A stretch of 22,218 nt of DNA from Priapulus caudatus (GCF_000485595.1 NW_014577507.1:1-22218); one strand, 5' to 3'. Shown: positions 9,001 to 16,643, numbered from the stretch's first letter. A program made the numbers and translations. The notes: generated by a model from the sequence alone, not told the origin.

Positions 9001-12000
9001 TGTGCATTCCACTGTTTCGGCGTGTCTGTGAACACATTTGGGACTAACAGGGTTTACTAGAATCCCACCACTCCACCACAGAGTCACCGCAGTAGACGTT
9101 AGATGAGCGCTGTCGCTCCGCGGCACTTGTTTTATCAAAAATTAGTGCCGGACGGAGATATATAGTGCCGGGCGGCAACCGCGAGTGCCGGGCACACCCG
9201 CCCACCGCCACCCACCGTGGGCAGAACCCTGCGTTAATGTGTATATAATGGTGTACGTATGAGTGTCAAAATGATGTTAAAGTTTACCTTAATCGCTTTA
9301 CTTGTACAGAATGTATACTGACATGTTTTTGTAATATTTTTCCTTCACGTTGTATAGCGTTGTTTTATACTGTATCACTCAAGAGTAGACATCTGTAAAC
9401 ATGTCATATGCTACTTCGTTAGTTGTAATAATTTAGTCTCAATCAATTGAAATCTAAAATAAAAAATTCGAATAAAATAAAAAATATAAATCTAAAATCA
9501 AATCTCATTTTAGTCTATTAATTTTAATCCCTCGAACAAAATCGAACACAATCTAAAATCTAAAATAGCAAAATTAAAATTAAAATCAATTTAAATCCAA
9601 TTAAAATAAAAGGAAATAATCGATGTTGTATTTCAGACGTGAGTTGCGACCAATGGTTGGATATTTGGGCCGTCATGATGAGGAAGTGCATGTCGGTCGC
9701 GCACTTTCCCTACTGGGTGCAGTTGCACTGCAAAATCTTCTTCGAGATCATCGACGTTGACAGTAATGTAGTTTTACAATAACATAGGTGCAATCGTACA
9801 GTTTTCTGATCATCGCGCAGTTTTTATTCGTGCATAAGTACAGACATGTTACAATAACGTGTGGTGCAGTTAATGGTGCATTTTGCATGTACATTCATAC
9901 AGTTAATGGTGCATTTTGCATGTACATTCATACAGTTAATGGTGCATTTTGGATGTACATTCATACGGTTAATGCATTTGTTAATATTGAAGAGTTGTAA
10001 TTCGTGTGAGTAGGGACGTGTGTGTTCCACCGTGTATATCTTGGTTAAAATTTGCAAGGTTCCTGTATATGAAAATGATAAAAGCCGTAGTACTTATAAC
10101 TACGGGGACCTATAGGCTTTTCTAAAATGGTACGAAGCTTTTTAGGATTTAACCTCCTGTATATGAAAATAATAAAATACGTATTACTTATAAATATGTA
10201 TAACCTTAATTTTAAATTGGACGAAGCATATTTAACGGCCGATTAACGTTTCTCTAGGAAATGGTGAAATATCAAAGAATGAACTCCGGCACTACTATCG
10301 GAATTTCATCAAGATTGAAGACGAGTATGTGGAAGAACAAACCGAAAAAGGATTCACGGCAATGACAGCGGTATTAGAATTATATTTAGCTTGTTATTAT
10401 TGTTTTCATGGAAATGTTTAAAACGATCATCTCAAGAGTAAATCGAGAAATTCATAAATAAAGAGCAATTCAGACTCAGCTGTCAGCCTAGATATATAGT
10501 AATCAGTAAAGCCCGGCTTTTACTCGAGTAAAATGATGCATGCGTCAAAATACTCACGTGTGCGCCGGATTTTCGTTGAGTTTTCTGACGCATGCATTAA
10601 GAAACTCGATATCAAACAAGTTTGATCATTTTTGACTCGTGCGTCAACGTGTGCGCGCTAGCTGCGTAAATTTACTCAACACTGGTACTCACAGTGCATG
10701 CGTGTAAATCATTTTAAAGATGACTGCGCCCAGTATTGGCTGCGCACAGTCACGTGATCTACATTAATTACCACTTATTCCTTGAGTAATTTTACTCCTG
10801 TGTGTGGCGGACGCTGAAATTGAAAATATTCAAGATTCACGCGCTAGGTTTGTTGACATATGTAAATTTACGTTTATTATGTATTTTTGTTGACGTATTT
10901 GAAATGAAGATCGGCGCACAGATTGGTGGAAAGAATGTTGTGTGAGTGTTCTATATGACATGTTAGCATTACTATGTACATTTGGTGTTATGCACGGATC
11001 ACCGGTAAGTATCAGAACAGTTTAAAAAATATGAGAACGGTTGGTAAAATCCTCGCTTTAAACTTCACATGGTGTGATGCAGTGTCTGAATATTTTTTTG
11101 ATTTTTGGCTGCTTGATCTATTGTCTGATCTATTGCTCTACTGCTGTGTGTGCATGTGTTATTTTTTTAATTTCAGAATGGTACTTACCCCTTGAATCAG
11201 GAGTTATACTACCAGAACTTTGCTAATTTCATCTTAGGGAAGGAGATATATGGACCAGGAGAATATATATTTGGGGTCTTCGATATCAATAGACCAAAAA
11301 GTAAGGAACATATTTTGAGCGCATTTGCATTATTTCTTTACTGTACCGGTACGCTAAAAACTTCATTAATTACCACTCAATGCAATTTCCAGCGCACCAC
11401 CACAGTGCCAGTCCAGAGTATCTATACATACATTTAATTTATAAATTTATAATATAATATATATGTATATTTATTTATTTATTTATTTATATGAGTATAT
11501 ATAAACTTCATTCCTTCTCTAACATAATTTTTACTGCCCCACCATAATTCTATTCTATTATATGATAATTGATATATATATATATATATACAGAGACCCC
11601 CCCCCCCCGACTTACGAACATATTCAGTTCCGAGGTTGAGTCCGGTTACGAGCGGTCGTTCGTAAGTCGATTTGTTCGTAAGTCGAACATATGTACGTAC
11701 GTATACAGTATTGTACAGTAGTGTAGTATATATGTACGTGTGAACATCGAGTAACCTAGAAGTGTACATAGTGTAAACATATACGTGAACACAGGAGTTG
11801 GCGAAAGTCAAAATCAGGGGGGCGATTGTTATTCACCAATATTGACATTATACACTAATGGACTTCAGGACAAATTGTTTGTATCATCGAAAGTTCGTAA
11901 CTCGAATGTTCGTATTTCGGGGAGTCTCTGTATATATACATACATACATATCAGAAGTAGATAATACTAAATAGGGATATTATCTACTTAGGTTATCCCT

Positions 12001-12090
12001 ATTATCTACTTCTGATACATATATATATATATACAAACTTTCCTCTAACGTAATTAATATATATATATATATATAAATATTTTTATATTT

Positions 12091-12138
<48 letters not shown>

Positions 12139-12498
12139 GAATTTTATAGTTGTATAATGTGTAAGTTTATATATATATATATATACGTACAAACTTCATA
12201 CAACTGCAACTCTCTAACGTAATTTCCGGCCCGCGCACGTGCCGCTGCAGTACCGTTCCGGATCATCCTCCCCGTCGAGACGGAGGAGGAGGAGACCGCC
12301 CTCGCCAGCCTCGATGCCGCCAAGGAGGCACCCCTCCCCAGTGGGCGCCGCATCTCCGTGACGCGCTCGGGCAAGATCGCCGTCGCCGACCCGACGGCGC
12401 CGCCAGGGGGCGCCGCCGACAAGGTGCGGAGGGTCTCGCAGACGAAGATCCCGCACGTGCCTCGCAAGCGCGTTGTCATTCGCGGCCTCGAGCACTGA
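5814..12498 (+). CDS. Calexcitin / sarcoplasmic Ca2+-binding protein-like EF-hand gene (7 exons)
   Basis: Spliced model: 5814-5931, 6764-6816, 7587-7695, 9637-9762, 10258-10370, 11177-11300, 12251-12498. All junctions are GT-AG, the phases match, and the total is 891 nt (296 aa plus stop). The calexcitin/SCP family has about 190-200 residues and four EF-hands, and buffers or senses cytosolic Ca2+. Here the N-terminus holds LSDFQRRKL, the usual 'SDFQ' start of the family. EF1 is DVNGDNKLTSDD (residues 40-51; Asp at 12, no Gly at 6). EF2 sits before VSCDQWLDIW and lacks acidic ligands. EF3 is DVDRNGEISKNE (133-144) and is fully canonical. The degenerate EF4 region ends in the family signature YGPGEYIFGVF. 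The last exon adds a C-terminal tail of about 82 residues not normal for the family. The EF-hand identity is clear; the tail is less certain. Confidence 0.85.
5943..6182. repeat. (TTG)n / (TTA)n microsatellite in intron 1
   Basis: Roughly 40 trinucleotide units of TTG with GTGTTG variants, grading into TTA/ATC trinucleotides. It lies directly downstream of the exon 1 donor site. The open frames across it (poly-Cys, poly-Leu, poly-Thr) are artefacts of the repeat. Confidence 0.9.
6206..6520. repeat. Inverted-repeat element in intron 1
   Basis: 'aatcgatcatcggttg' near the left end is repeated inverted as 'caaccgatgatcgatt' at about 6504-6520. A further internal pair (aaccgatcatcggttac) lies just inside the right end. 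The interior includes an A-run and CA-rich sequence. No clear target-site duplication is visible, so this may be a truncated or nested DNA transposon. Confidence 0.5.
6764..6816 (+). CDS. Exon 2 of calexcitin-like gene (EF-hand 1 loop)
   Basis: Acceptor cttttcag and donor GAG|gtgcgt. The exon completes Asp40 and encodes DVNGDNKLTSDDITKFTE, a single EF-hand calcium loop plus exiting helix. Phase is 1 in and 0 out. Position 6 is Asn rather than Gly and position 12 is Asp rather than Glu. Asp at 12 tends to favour Mg2+ or weaker Ca2+ binding in this superfamily (general knowledge). Confidence 0.87.
7366..7390. repeat. (TAG)n microsatellite in intron 2
   Basis: About seven TAG/AGT units. Intron 2 (6817-7586) otherwise shows no recognisable repeat or exon. 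Confidence 0.7.
7587..7695 (+). CDS. Exon 3 of calexcitin-like gene
   Basis: Acceptor aatttttag, donor ACAG|gtacgt, phase 0 in and 1 out. Encodes residues 58-93, KMLVHSDVSEDAELYEVAHD followed by VNRNFYESLSEKAGTT. This is an acidic helical segment linking EF1 to the degenerate EF2, matching the long linker helix of SCP-type proteins. Confidence 0.82.
7719..7748. repeat. (GTGC)n microsatellite
   Basis: GTGCGTGC-type repeat just downstream of the exon 3 donor and immediately before the hAT-like insertion. Confidence 0.8.
8006..8052. repeat. (GTCC)n microsatellite inside the transposon
   Basis: About ten GTCC units with one GAGC interruption. It lies shortly after a catctgacatagtcagatg hairpin. 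Confidence 0.85.
8156..8168 (+). promoter_or_regulatory. Perfect DR1 nuclear-receptor motif
   Basis: AGGTCA A AGGTCA is an exact direct repeat with one-base spacing, the consensus for RXR/HNF4/COUP-TF-type receptors. It sits inside the intron 3 transposon, preceded by another GGTCA-like half site. Motif presence is certain; function is unproven. Confidence 0.45.
8323..8335 (+). promoter_or_regulatory. Second perfect DR1 motif
   Basis: AGGTCA C AGGTCA, again a DR1 with exact half sites, on the same strand and about 167 bp from the first. Both lie within the hAT-like element. Confidence 0.42.
9637..9762 (+). CDS. Exon 4 of calexcitin-like gene (EF2 exit helix to EF3)
   Basis: Acceptor gtatttcag, donor GACA|gtaatg, phase 1 in and 1 out. 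Encodes residues 94-135: DVSCDQWLDIWAVMMRK, then PYWVQLHCKIFFEIIDVD. The S-x-x-x-W-x-x-x-W pattern (DQWLDIW) is the conserved exit helix of EF-hand 2 in this family. The preceding loop lacks Asp at the usual ligand positions, so EF2 is probably silent. Confidence 0.87.
9868..9975. repeat. 33-bp minisatellite in intron 4
   Basis: Three tandem copies of a 33-bp unit starting AGTTAATGGTGCATTTTGCA, plus the start of a fourth. Copies 1 and 2 are identical; copy 3 has one substitution. The period is a multiple of three, so a frame reads VNGAFCMYIHT repeatedly, but it lies between two firm exons in an intron. Confidence 0.92.
10061..10198. repeat. Two-copy direct repeat in intron 4
   Basis: A segment of about 44 bp beginning 'tcctgtatatgaaaat' is repeated 94 bp later (10061-10104 and 10155-10198) with about 80 percent identity. 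It lies just upstream of the exon 5 acceptor. Confidence 0.65.
10258..10370 (+). CDS. Exon 5 of calexcitin-like gene (canonical EF-hand 3)
   Basis: Acceptor gtttctctag, phase 1 in, and donor GCG|gtatta, phase 0. The split codon gives Arg136. The exon completes the canonical loop DVDRNGEISKNE (Asp133, Asp135, Asn137, Gly138, Ile140, Glu144) and continues LRHYYRNFIKI and TEKGFTAMTA into EF4. This is the best calcium site of the protein. Confidence 0.88.
10518..10533. repeat. 16-bp perfect palindrome
   Basis: TTTTACTCGAGTAAAA is perfectly self-complementary. Related fragments (tttactcaa, gagtaattttactcc) recur to about 10800. The segment from about 10500 to 10810 may be a degraded MITE, but no matching termini were found. 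Confidence 0.5.
11177..11300 (+). CDS. Exon 6 of calexcitin-like gene (EF4 and YGPGEYIFG signature)
   Basis: Acceptor tttaatttcag, donor AAAA|gtaagg, phase 0 in and 1 out. Encodes residues 174-214: NGTYPLNQELYYQNFANF, ILGKEIYGPGEYIFGVF, DINRPK. The NG-x-x-PL entry and the terminal P-G-x-Y-I-F-G motif match the C-terminal part of calexcitin/SCP proteins. Family members normally end within a few residues of this motif. If the donor were not used, the frame would continue to a stop at about 11437 with low-complexity sequence. Confidence 0.87.
11466..11490. repeat. (TTTA)n microsatellite
   Basis: About six TATT/TTTA units in intron 6. Confidence 0.8.
11591..11930. mobile_element. Tc1/mariner-type MITE in intron 6
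   Basis: The ends CAGAGACCCCC...CGACTTACGAACAT and ATGTTCGTATTTCGGGGAGTCTCTG form terminal inverted repeats of about 25-35 bp. TA dinucleotides flank both ends (tata|CAG ... CTG|tata), as expected for TA target duplication. The internal motif gttcgtaagtcga is repeated at 11659 and 11674. At 340 bp with no open frame, it is a non-autonomous element. The left C-run is expanded relative to the right end. Confidence 0.8.
11950..12016. repeat. TA-flanked palindrome (ATCAGAAGTAGATAAT family)
   Basis: Left arm atcagaagtagataata and right arm tattatctacttctgat are perfectly complementary over 17 bp. A second inner pair, atagggata / ttatccctat, follows. TA/CA-rich tracts flank it. Same family as the palindromes at 13268-13324 and 13909-13944. 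Confidence 0.85.
12020..12186. repeat. (TA)n and (GA)n microsatellites in intron 6
   Basis: Three (TA)n runs separated by short unique segments, plus a (GA)n tract at 12121-12138. A short direct repeat, acaaactt...ctctaacgtaatt, occurs after successive (TA)n runs (about 12036 and 12188), with a diverged copy at about 11507. Confidence 0.85.
12251..12498 (+). CDS. Probable exon 7: GC-rich C-terminal tail of calexcitin-like gene
   Basis: A very GC-rich frame, closed upstream by an in-frame TAA at about 12219 and ending at TGA 12496-12498. The acceptor ccgctgcag gives phase 1, exactly what exon 6 requires, with Ile215 at the junction. It encodes IPFRIILPVETEEEETALA, an Ala/Pro-rich middle, and a basic end (VPRKRVVIRGLEH). 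Nearly all third positions are G or C, unlike exons 1-6. The composition is protein-like, and no recognised domain is present. The minus-strand frames opposite are longer but Gly/Arg/Cys-rich and look spurious. It could instead belong to an unrelated gene or be a transferred fragment. Confidence 0.58.
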
Positions 12499-12529
12499 GC
12501 GCGCCCGGGGCGTCGGCGCGCGCGATACG

Positions 12530-12705
12530 TCGCCCCCCGCGTAGGGAACGTCCCCCCCCACCTGTAGTAAAAGATCCCATGTAACAAACGTTTCCCCTGT
12601 AGCAAACGTTCCCCCATAGTAACCCCCCCCCCTCGGTAGCAAACGTTCCCCCCAGTGACAAATGTCCTCCCATATAGCAAACGTCCCTGACGTAGCAAGT
12701 GTGCA
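12530..12705. repeat. Minisatellite (gtagcaaacgttccccc) downstream of the stop
   Basis: About eight degenerate units of 17-22 bp with consensus 'gtagcaaacgttccccc', beginning about 30 bp after the TGA. If exon 7 is correct this lies in the 3' UTR. Homopolymer C length varies among units. Confidence 0.8.
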
Positions 12706-13178
12706 TCGAGTTTGCCCCCGCACGTGTGTATAAGTGTGCGGCCGTACAGGACAGGACAGGACCCCCGAAATCATTACAATAGTAAGTAAAATACACCGAT
12801 TCTGCCTCTGATCTTTGGCATTTTGGGGATGGTCTTTGGTACATTTTACAAAGGAGGATGTTTTCGTAATACGTGCGACGACACAGGGACTATAAAATAT
12901 CTCAAAAATCGAAACAATTGCTAAATTTTTAATTTATAAAGATTGGGACTAAAACCATTTGTAATTACTTTCAGTTAATTTAATACTAAGTTTGAATCAA
13001 GAAATTTTGAAATGTTGAAGAGATTTATTATTAGTTATTTTGTTTGTTGTTTGTTATTTACTCTATTTCATACACGTTTATGACCAAAATTATTTGTACT
13101 TATTAACATTTAAAGAGGCCTGTAATTATTAACATACTATCGTGATTTGCATGAACAAATTTTCTATTCTTTATGCCC

Positions 13179-13184
13179 AATAAA
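13179..13184 (+). terminator. Candidate AATAAA polyadenylation signal
   Basis: An AATAAA hexamer about 680 bp past the stop of the + strand gene. No downstream GU-rich element was verified and other uses are equally possible. The surrounding region 12710-13260 is AT-rich with no gene visible. Confidence 0.2.
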
Positions 13185-13267
13185 TGAGATTTAAAAATTG
13201 ATGGTACAAATCTATCAATATATATCGATGTGGTATATATTCTATTATGGACTCTTGATATATATAT

Positions 13268-13318
13268 ATCAGGAGTAGATAATAGGGAATTCCCCTATAA
13301 AATTCCATATTATCTACT

Positions 13319-13324
<6 letters not shown>
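13268..13324. repeat. TA-flanked palindrome
   Basis: Arms atcaggagtagataata and tattatctacttctgat are complementary with one mismatch. The centre is gggaattccccta. TA repeats lie on both sides, including the long run to 13372. Clear member of the ATCAGRAGTAGATAAT family. Confidence 0.85.

Positions 13325-13372
<48 letters not shown>
13320..13372. repeat. (TA)n microsatellite
   Basis: About 25 uninterrupted TA units. Confidence 0.95.
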
Positions 13373-13376
<4 letters not shown>

Positions 13377-13597
13377 ACATATGAGTTTGGTTGTATTTTG
13401 GCAGTTTGATTTTCTGGTATTGCAGACAATCAGACCGGTTCACAGTCGTATTTGGGAGTTGTTGGTTATTGTACAGCATTAAAGTTTACACATCAGTATT
13501 TTTGAAGTGATTGGATGGGATTGTCAGTAATATTATCAGTGAGTTTCCACCTTCGTATATTGGCACGGGCACATTGATAGGAACGTTGTATATAATA

Positions 13598-13644
13598 TGT
13601 GTGTGTGCGCGCGTGCGTGCGTGAGTGCGTGCGTGCGTGCGCGT
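13598..13644. repeat. (GTGC)n microsatellite
   Basis: GTGTGTGC...GTGCGTGC repeat in the intergenic region. 13645-13900 shows nothing further that I can support. Confidence 0.8.
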
Positions 13645-13908
13645 GAATATTCATGGTATTGGTAAATCGCGTCTACATGGTCATAGCTACGATCGAGTGT
13701 TCATATTTTTGATATAATTATGTATCTAGTATAGAAACTGTTGGTGTTAATGTCATAATTTTGAGGAATCGGACGTGAGCTAGTGAATCGGCATTGCTAA
13801 GAAATACACTGCTTGGATTCAACAACTTTAAAAAAAATTGTATAGGGCCGTTCGCGGACAATCAATTTCAATAGTCGTGTTCATTTAATATATATATATG
13901 TATTATAT

Positions 13909-13944
13909 ATCAAGAGTACATAATAGATATCATGTACGCTTGAT
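13909..13944. repeat. Short TA-flanked palindrome
   Basis: atcaagagtacataata...atgtacgcttgat is an imperfect palindrome with TATATA on both sides. Its outer motif ATCAAGAGTACATAAT also occurs as a half element at about 16430 (attatgtactcttgat). Confidence 0.75.
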
Positions 13945-14640
13945 ATATATAGATAGGTTCACAGTGTAAGTACTTATAATGATGACATTTTTAATGCAAA
14001 GAATGTAATCGAAATGTTTTTGATTTAGAAATGTAGTGATTAAACTTAAATTATAACCTGCAGCACATTTTCCGTTCTTAATCGCAGTTTTTATTTATTT
14101 ATTTCTCAATCGTAAGCAAATCAATCTTTCTATGTACAAAATGGCCACGGATACCTATGTCTACTCTATGCATACAAGTATAAGTTAATTTCATGGTATT
14201 ATCAATGACGTTATAAAAACGATACTTATTCGTTAAAAAAATTAAATAAATTCTCACTGGTTCCGCCTTACTATGTAGGCCTACCATAAAAATGATATTA
14301 AACCCTCCCTTTTGTATAAAGAACTTTTCACCTGCGATCTGCCCCACATAACCCTTGCTCTATAGTCACCTACTGAGCGTAAGTCCCGCTAAGGACATGG
14401 GGGGGGCTAATGGCTTCAAGGTTAGAGTAATAAATGAATGTCGTCCTAGATTTCGATCAATCGATGTGATCACTATAAGCAGTGTAATAATAGTACGACA
14501 AGACAAAGCCTCTGTCAACAGAATTTGTCCGGCCAATAGCGCAAAAAATGAGTAATCGATATAAAATCTATCCGTAGTTTAAAAGATTTAGAACCATTTG
14601 TTCGAGCAAAAACAACGAAATTGCTCTTGGTGGAAGATTC

Positions 14641-14654
14641 GGGGGGGGGGGGGG
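14641..14654. repeat. Homopolymer G14
   Basis: Fourteen consecutive Gs. Its exact length is probably unreliable in any assembly. 13950-14640 shows no gene that I can support; open frames there lack domains. Confidence 0.9.
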
Positions 14655-14721
14655 TCAAGCGCCCACACGGCGTGTGATAAAACATCCAGGAACCCAGCCT
14701 GGGGCAGCCGTGGTTGGTTGG

Positions 14722-14872
14722 CCATCGTACTCGGAAATAAATATTTATGCCACAGTAGAAAAATAATTCACCCGCGTGTGTATGAAGGTCTCTGATTGGT
14801 TGAAAGACCATAATTAAAACCGCGGTTGAATTATTTCTACTGCGGTAAAATAATTGTTTCTGAGTACGATGG
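14722..14872. mobile_element. Fold-back MITE
   Basis: Left arm (ccatcgtactcggaaata ... cagtagaaaaataattcacc, 14722-14776) and right arm (14821-14872, ending gagtacgatgg) are inverted copies over about 52 bp at roughly 80 percent identity. The central spacer is about 44 bp and contains CTGATTGGTTGAAAGACC. There is no coding capacity. Target duplications are not obvious. Confidence 0.75.
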
Positions 14873-15359
14873 TCATGCAACCGTAGCAAATGCATTTATT
14901 GCGTTTTATTGCAAATTGTACCGGTGCAAAAGACGAAGCACAATCGTCGACTTACACATTTCAAACTAAAAACTAGTACACGACAGTGTGACACTTAATT
15001 CACCAGCCCCACGACAACTTTAGAAAAGAAATTTTGTACCAACGACAATAGCAACACGGGGAAGTCGAGGCTGCAATGATAAAAACATTAAATGTGACGA
15101 TGATAAAGTAGATAATTAAGATATTTCCTAGTTAATCCTAAACTCAAATTGCGTAAGAATCCGAGACACGGCGAGATTATTTCAACGACAGTTTTTTCAA
15201 GTTAAAACGACACTAAACAGGTTTTTTTTCACTTTGAACGTTTGAATGATAAAATGATTAATAAACAAGTATTATATTTACTACAAAAGTCTCTACTCTC
15301 TTTAGCATATTATTAGTAGTAATTTCCTGCAAATGCCGTCCAAATGCTCTTCCGCAACA

Positions 15360-15382
15360 TTTATTTATTTATTTATTTATTT
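15360..15382. repeat. (ATTT)n microsatellite
   Basis: About six ATTT units. 14880-15360 has no supportable gene. Confidence 0.8.
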
Positions 15383-15447
15383 AAAGATGGTACTTTGGTA
15401 TATAAGATATATCAACATGCTCAGCGTGCAAGCTTCTCACCGTAAAC

Positions 15448-15598
15448 ACATGCAAGTTCACCGCGCGCGCCGCTGTGCACAAACAACAAAAATATAGAGT
15501 ATATATATATATATCTCGATATTTTATAGATTATTACCAGAAATATTTTTAATTTTTATTGTTTCCGCACAGCGGCGTGCGCGTGGTGAACTTGTGCG
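15448..15598. repeat. Inverted repeat with GC-rich arms
   Basis: The left arm cacatgcaagttcaccgcgc...cgctgtgcac (15448-15494) and the right arm cgcacagcggcg...gtggtgaacttgtgcg (15553-15598) pair over about 45 bp with few mismatches. The loop of about 58 bp is AT-rich and includes (TA)n. It resembles a small fold-back transposon. Confidence 0.7.
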
Positions 15599-15901
15599 TT
15601 GCAGACAAGCATTTGAAAGGCATTTACAGGAATATATTACGAATAACCGGCGAAAGAGAGTAGCCTTTGGTAGTACATACATTTCGTATTTATTCACCAC
15701 CAATTTATTATTGAAACGTCCCGAGTGCCTCTGGGTTTGTTCATTAATTGGTGGCAGTCTAAAATCAACAATTAAAAATGGCGACGCGCAGTACGTGTAC
15801 TGTTGTGATGATCTGTAATAGTAGGCCACTGATTCGCCAGCAGGGAGCCAGACTACCGCTGACCTCTGCGCTGTCTCCTCCCTTCGCGTGTTTAATGTCA
15901 C

Positions 15902-16003
15902 CGCTCGTGTAGAGGACTCTATCTATGATGTATATAAACCCGTTTGTCATTTTCTGTCCTCTGATGATTTCGGCTTCCACCGTACCGTCGGAAATGTGCC
16001 ATC
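15902..16003 (-). CDS. FAS1-domain gene, exon c (end of FAS1 domain)
   Basis: Minus-strand exon. Acceptor cttcctcacag and phase 1 match exon b (split codon Arg), followed by WHISDGTVEAEIIRGQKMTN and GFIYIIDRVLYTSG. The TNG-x-I-x-x-I-D-x-V-L motif is the conserved H2 end of fasciclin-I domains (usually NGVIHVIDxVL). The donor is tentative: GCG|gtgaca at 15902/15901. Alternative donors lie 30-50 bp further, and unspliced the frame runs to a stop near 15765. Exons beyond this were not found. Confidence 0.78.
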
Positions 16004-16122
16004 CTGTGAGGAAGAAGATATATTCTTTAATGTTTGGATGCGGGCTTCTTATCTCGCTTATCGTGCATGCGCTGCCCCCGCTTAATCGAGAGAGGGTCGA
16101 GCCTGACTAGAAAATCAGAAAA

Positions 16123-16178
16123 TGACGAGAGAGAGAGAGGAGAGAGAGAAGAGAGAGAAAGAGAGAGCGCGAGAGAAA
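16123..16178. repeat. (GA)n microsatellite in FAS1-gene intron
   Basis: Degenerate GA/GAGAGAA tract, followed by AT-rich sequence and (TA)n at 16230-16265. Confidence 0.85.
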
Positions 16179-16266
16179 GGTAAGATTTCTGTGATTTATT
16201 TATTGTTATAATAACAATGATAATGATTATATATATATATATATACTTATATATTATGTATATATA

Positions 16267-16442
16267 TCCCACCCCGTGATCACACCGCGTGGTGTACTTC
16301 CTGTCGCTGTCAAACTATATACATATGTATATATATACATATATCCCACTCCCGTGATGACACCGCGTATACATACTGTCGAACTATACATGTATATATA
16401 TATATCAATCATATTATCTATCATCTCTATTATGTACTCTTG

Positions 16443-16477
<35 letters not shown>

Positions 16478-16607
16478 GATATATATATATATATACCCCC
16501 AACAATATCCCACCCCCGTGATCACACCGCATATACTTACTGTCGAACTATACATGTATATATATCAATCATATCATCTATCATCTATATTATGTTACCC
16601 TTGATAT
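16267..16607. repeat. Tandem copies of the exon b donor junction
   Basis: Three diverged copies of a block start with 'cccacccccgtgatcacacc' and continue as 'cttactgtcgaacta' (starting about 16267, 16345 and 16503). The second part matches the exon b 3' end and donor at 16671-16690 (cttactgtcgctgtcgaac). On the minus strand the copies read gttcgacagtaagt (intact donor), gttcgacagtatgt, and gacagcgacaggaagt (GT lost). Two copies also carry an ATTATGT-ACTCTTGAT half palindrome, and (TA)n tracts separate them. Confidence 0.75.
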
Positions 16608-16609
16608 AT

Positions 16610-16643
<34 letters not shown>

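Larger units (their letters stand above)
7760..9231. mobile_element. hAT-like DNA transposon remnant in intron 3
   Basis: Perfect 14-bp terminal inverted repeats, CAGGGTTCTGCCCA at 7760 and TGGGCAGAACCCTG ending at 9231, bound a 1472-bp segment. CAGGG...CCCTG ends are typical of hAT elements. The flanks share only 'gttaa' (tgttaa / cgttaa), so an 8-bp target duplication is not demonstrable. Subterminal AGTGCCGG motifs occur once on the left (about 7783) and three times on the right (about 9143-9190), all in the same orientation. No transposase frame is visible, so the element is non-autonomous. A (GTCC)n tract and a catctga/tcagatg hairpin at about 7965-7985 hint at a nested second insertion. 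Confidence 0.72.

Noticed and set aside
9788-10000. Repeat-containing peptide with VNGAFCMYIHT units
   Set aside because: The 33-bp period keeps the frame open by chance. It lies inside intron 4 between two firm exons and has no splice sites around it.
11177-11437. Exon 6 ending by read-through at the stop near 11437
   Set aside because: The strong AAAA|gtaagg donor and low-complexity read-through sequence argue for splicing, although a retained-intron form cannot be excluded.
12144-12844. Minus-strand frames of 122-186 codons opposite exon 7
   Set aside because: Long frames are expected in GC-rich DNA. Their Gly/Arg/Cys-rich products have no domain, whereas the plus frame has a matching acceptor phase and protein-like composition.
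14515-14895. 126-codon minus frame
   Set aside because: It runs through both arms of the fold-back MITE and the G14 run, with no domain.
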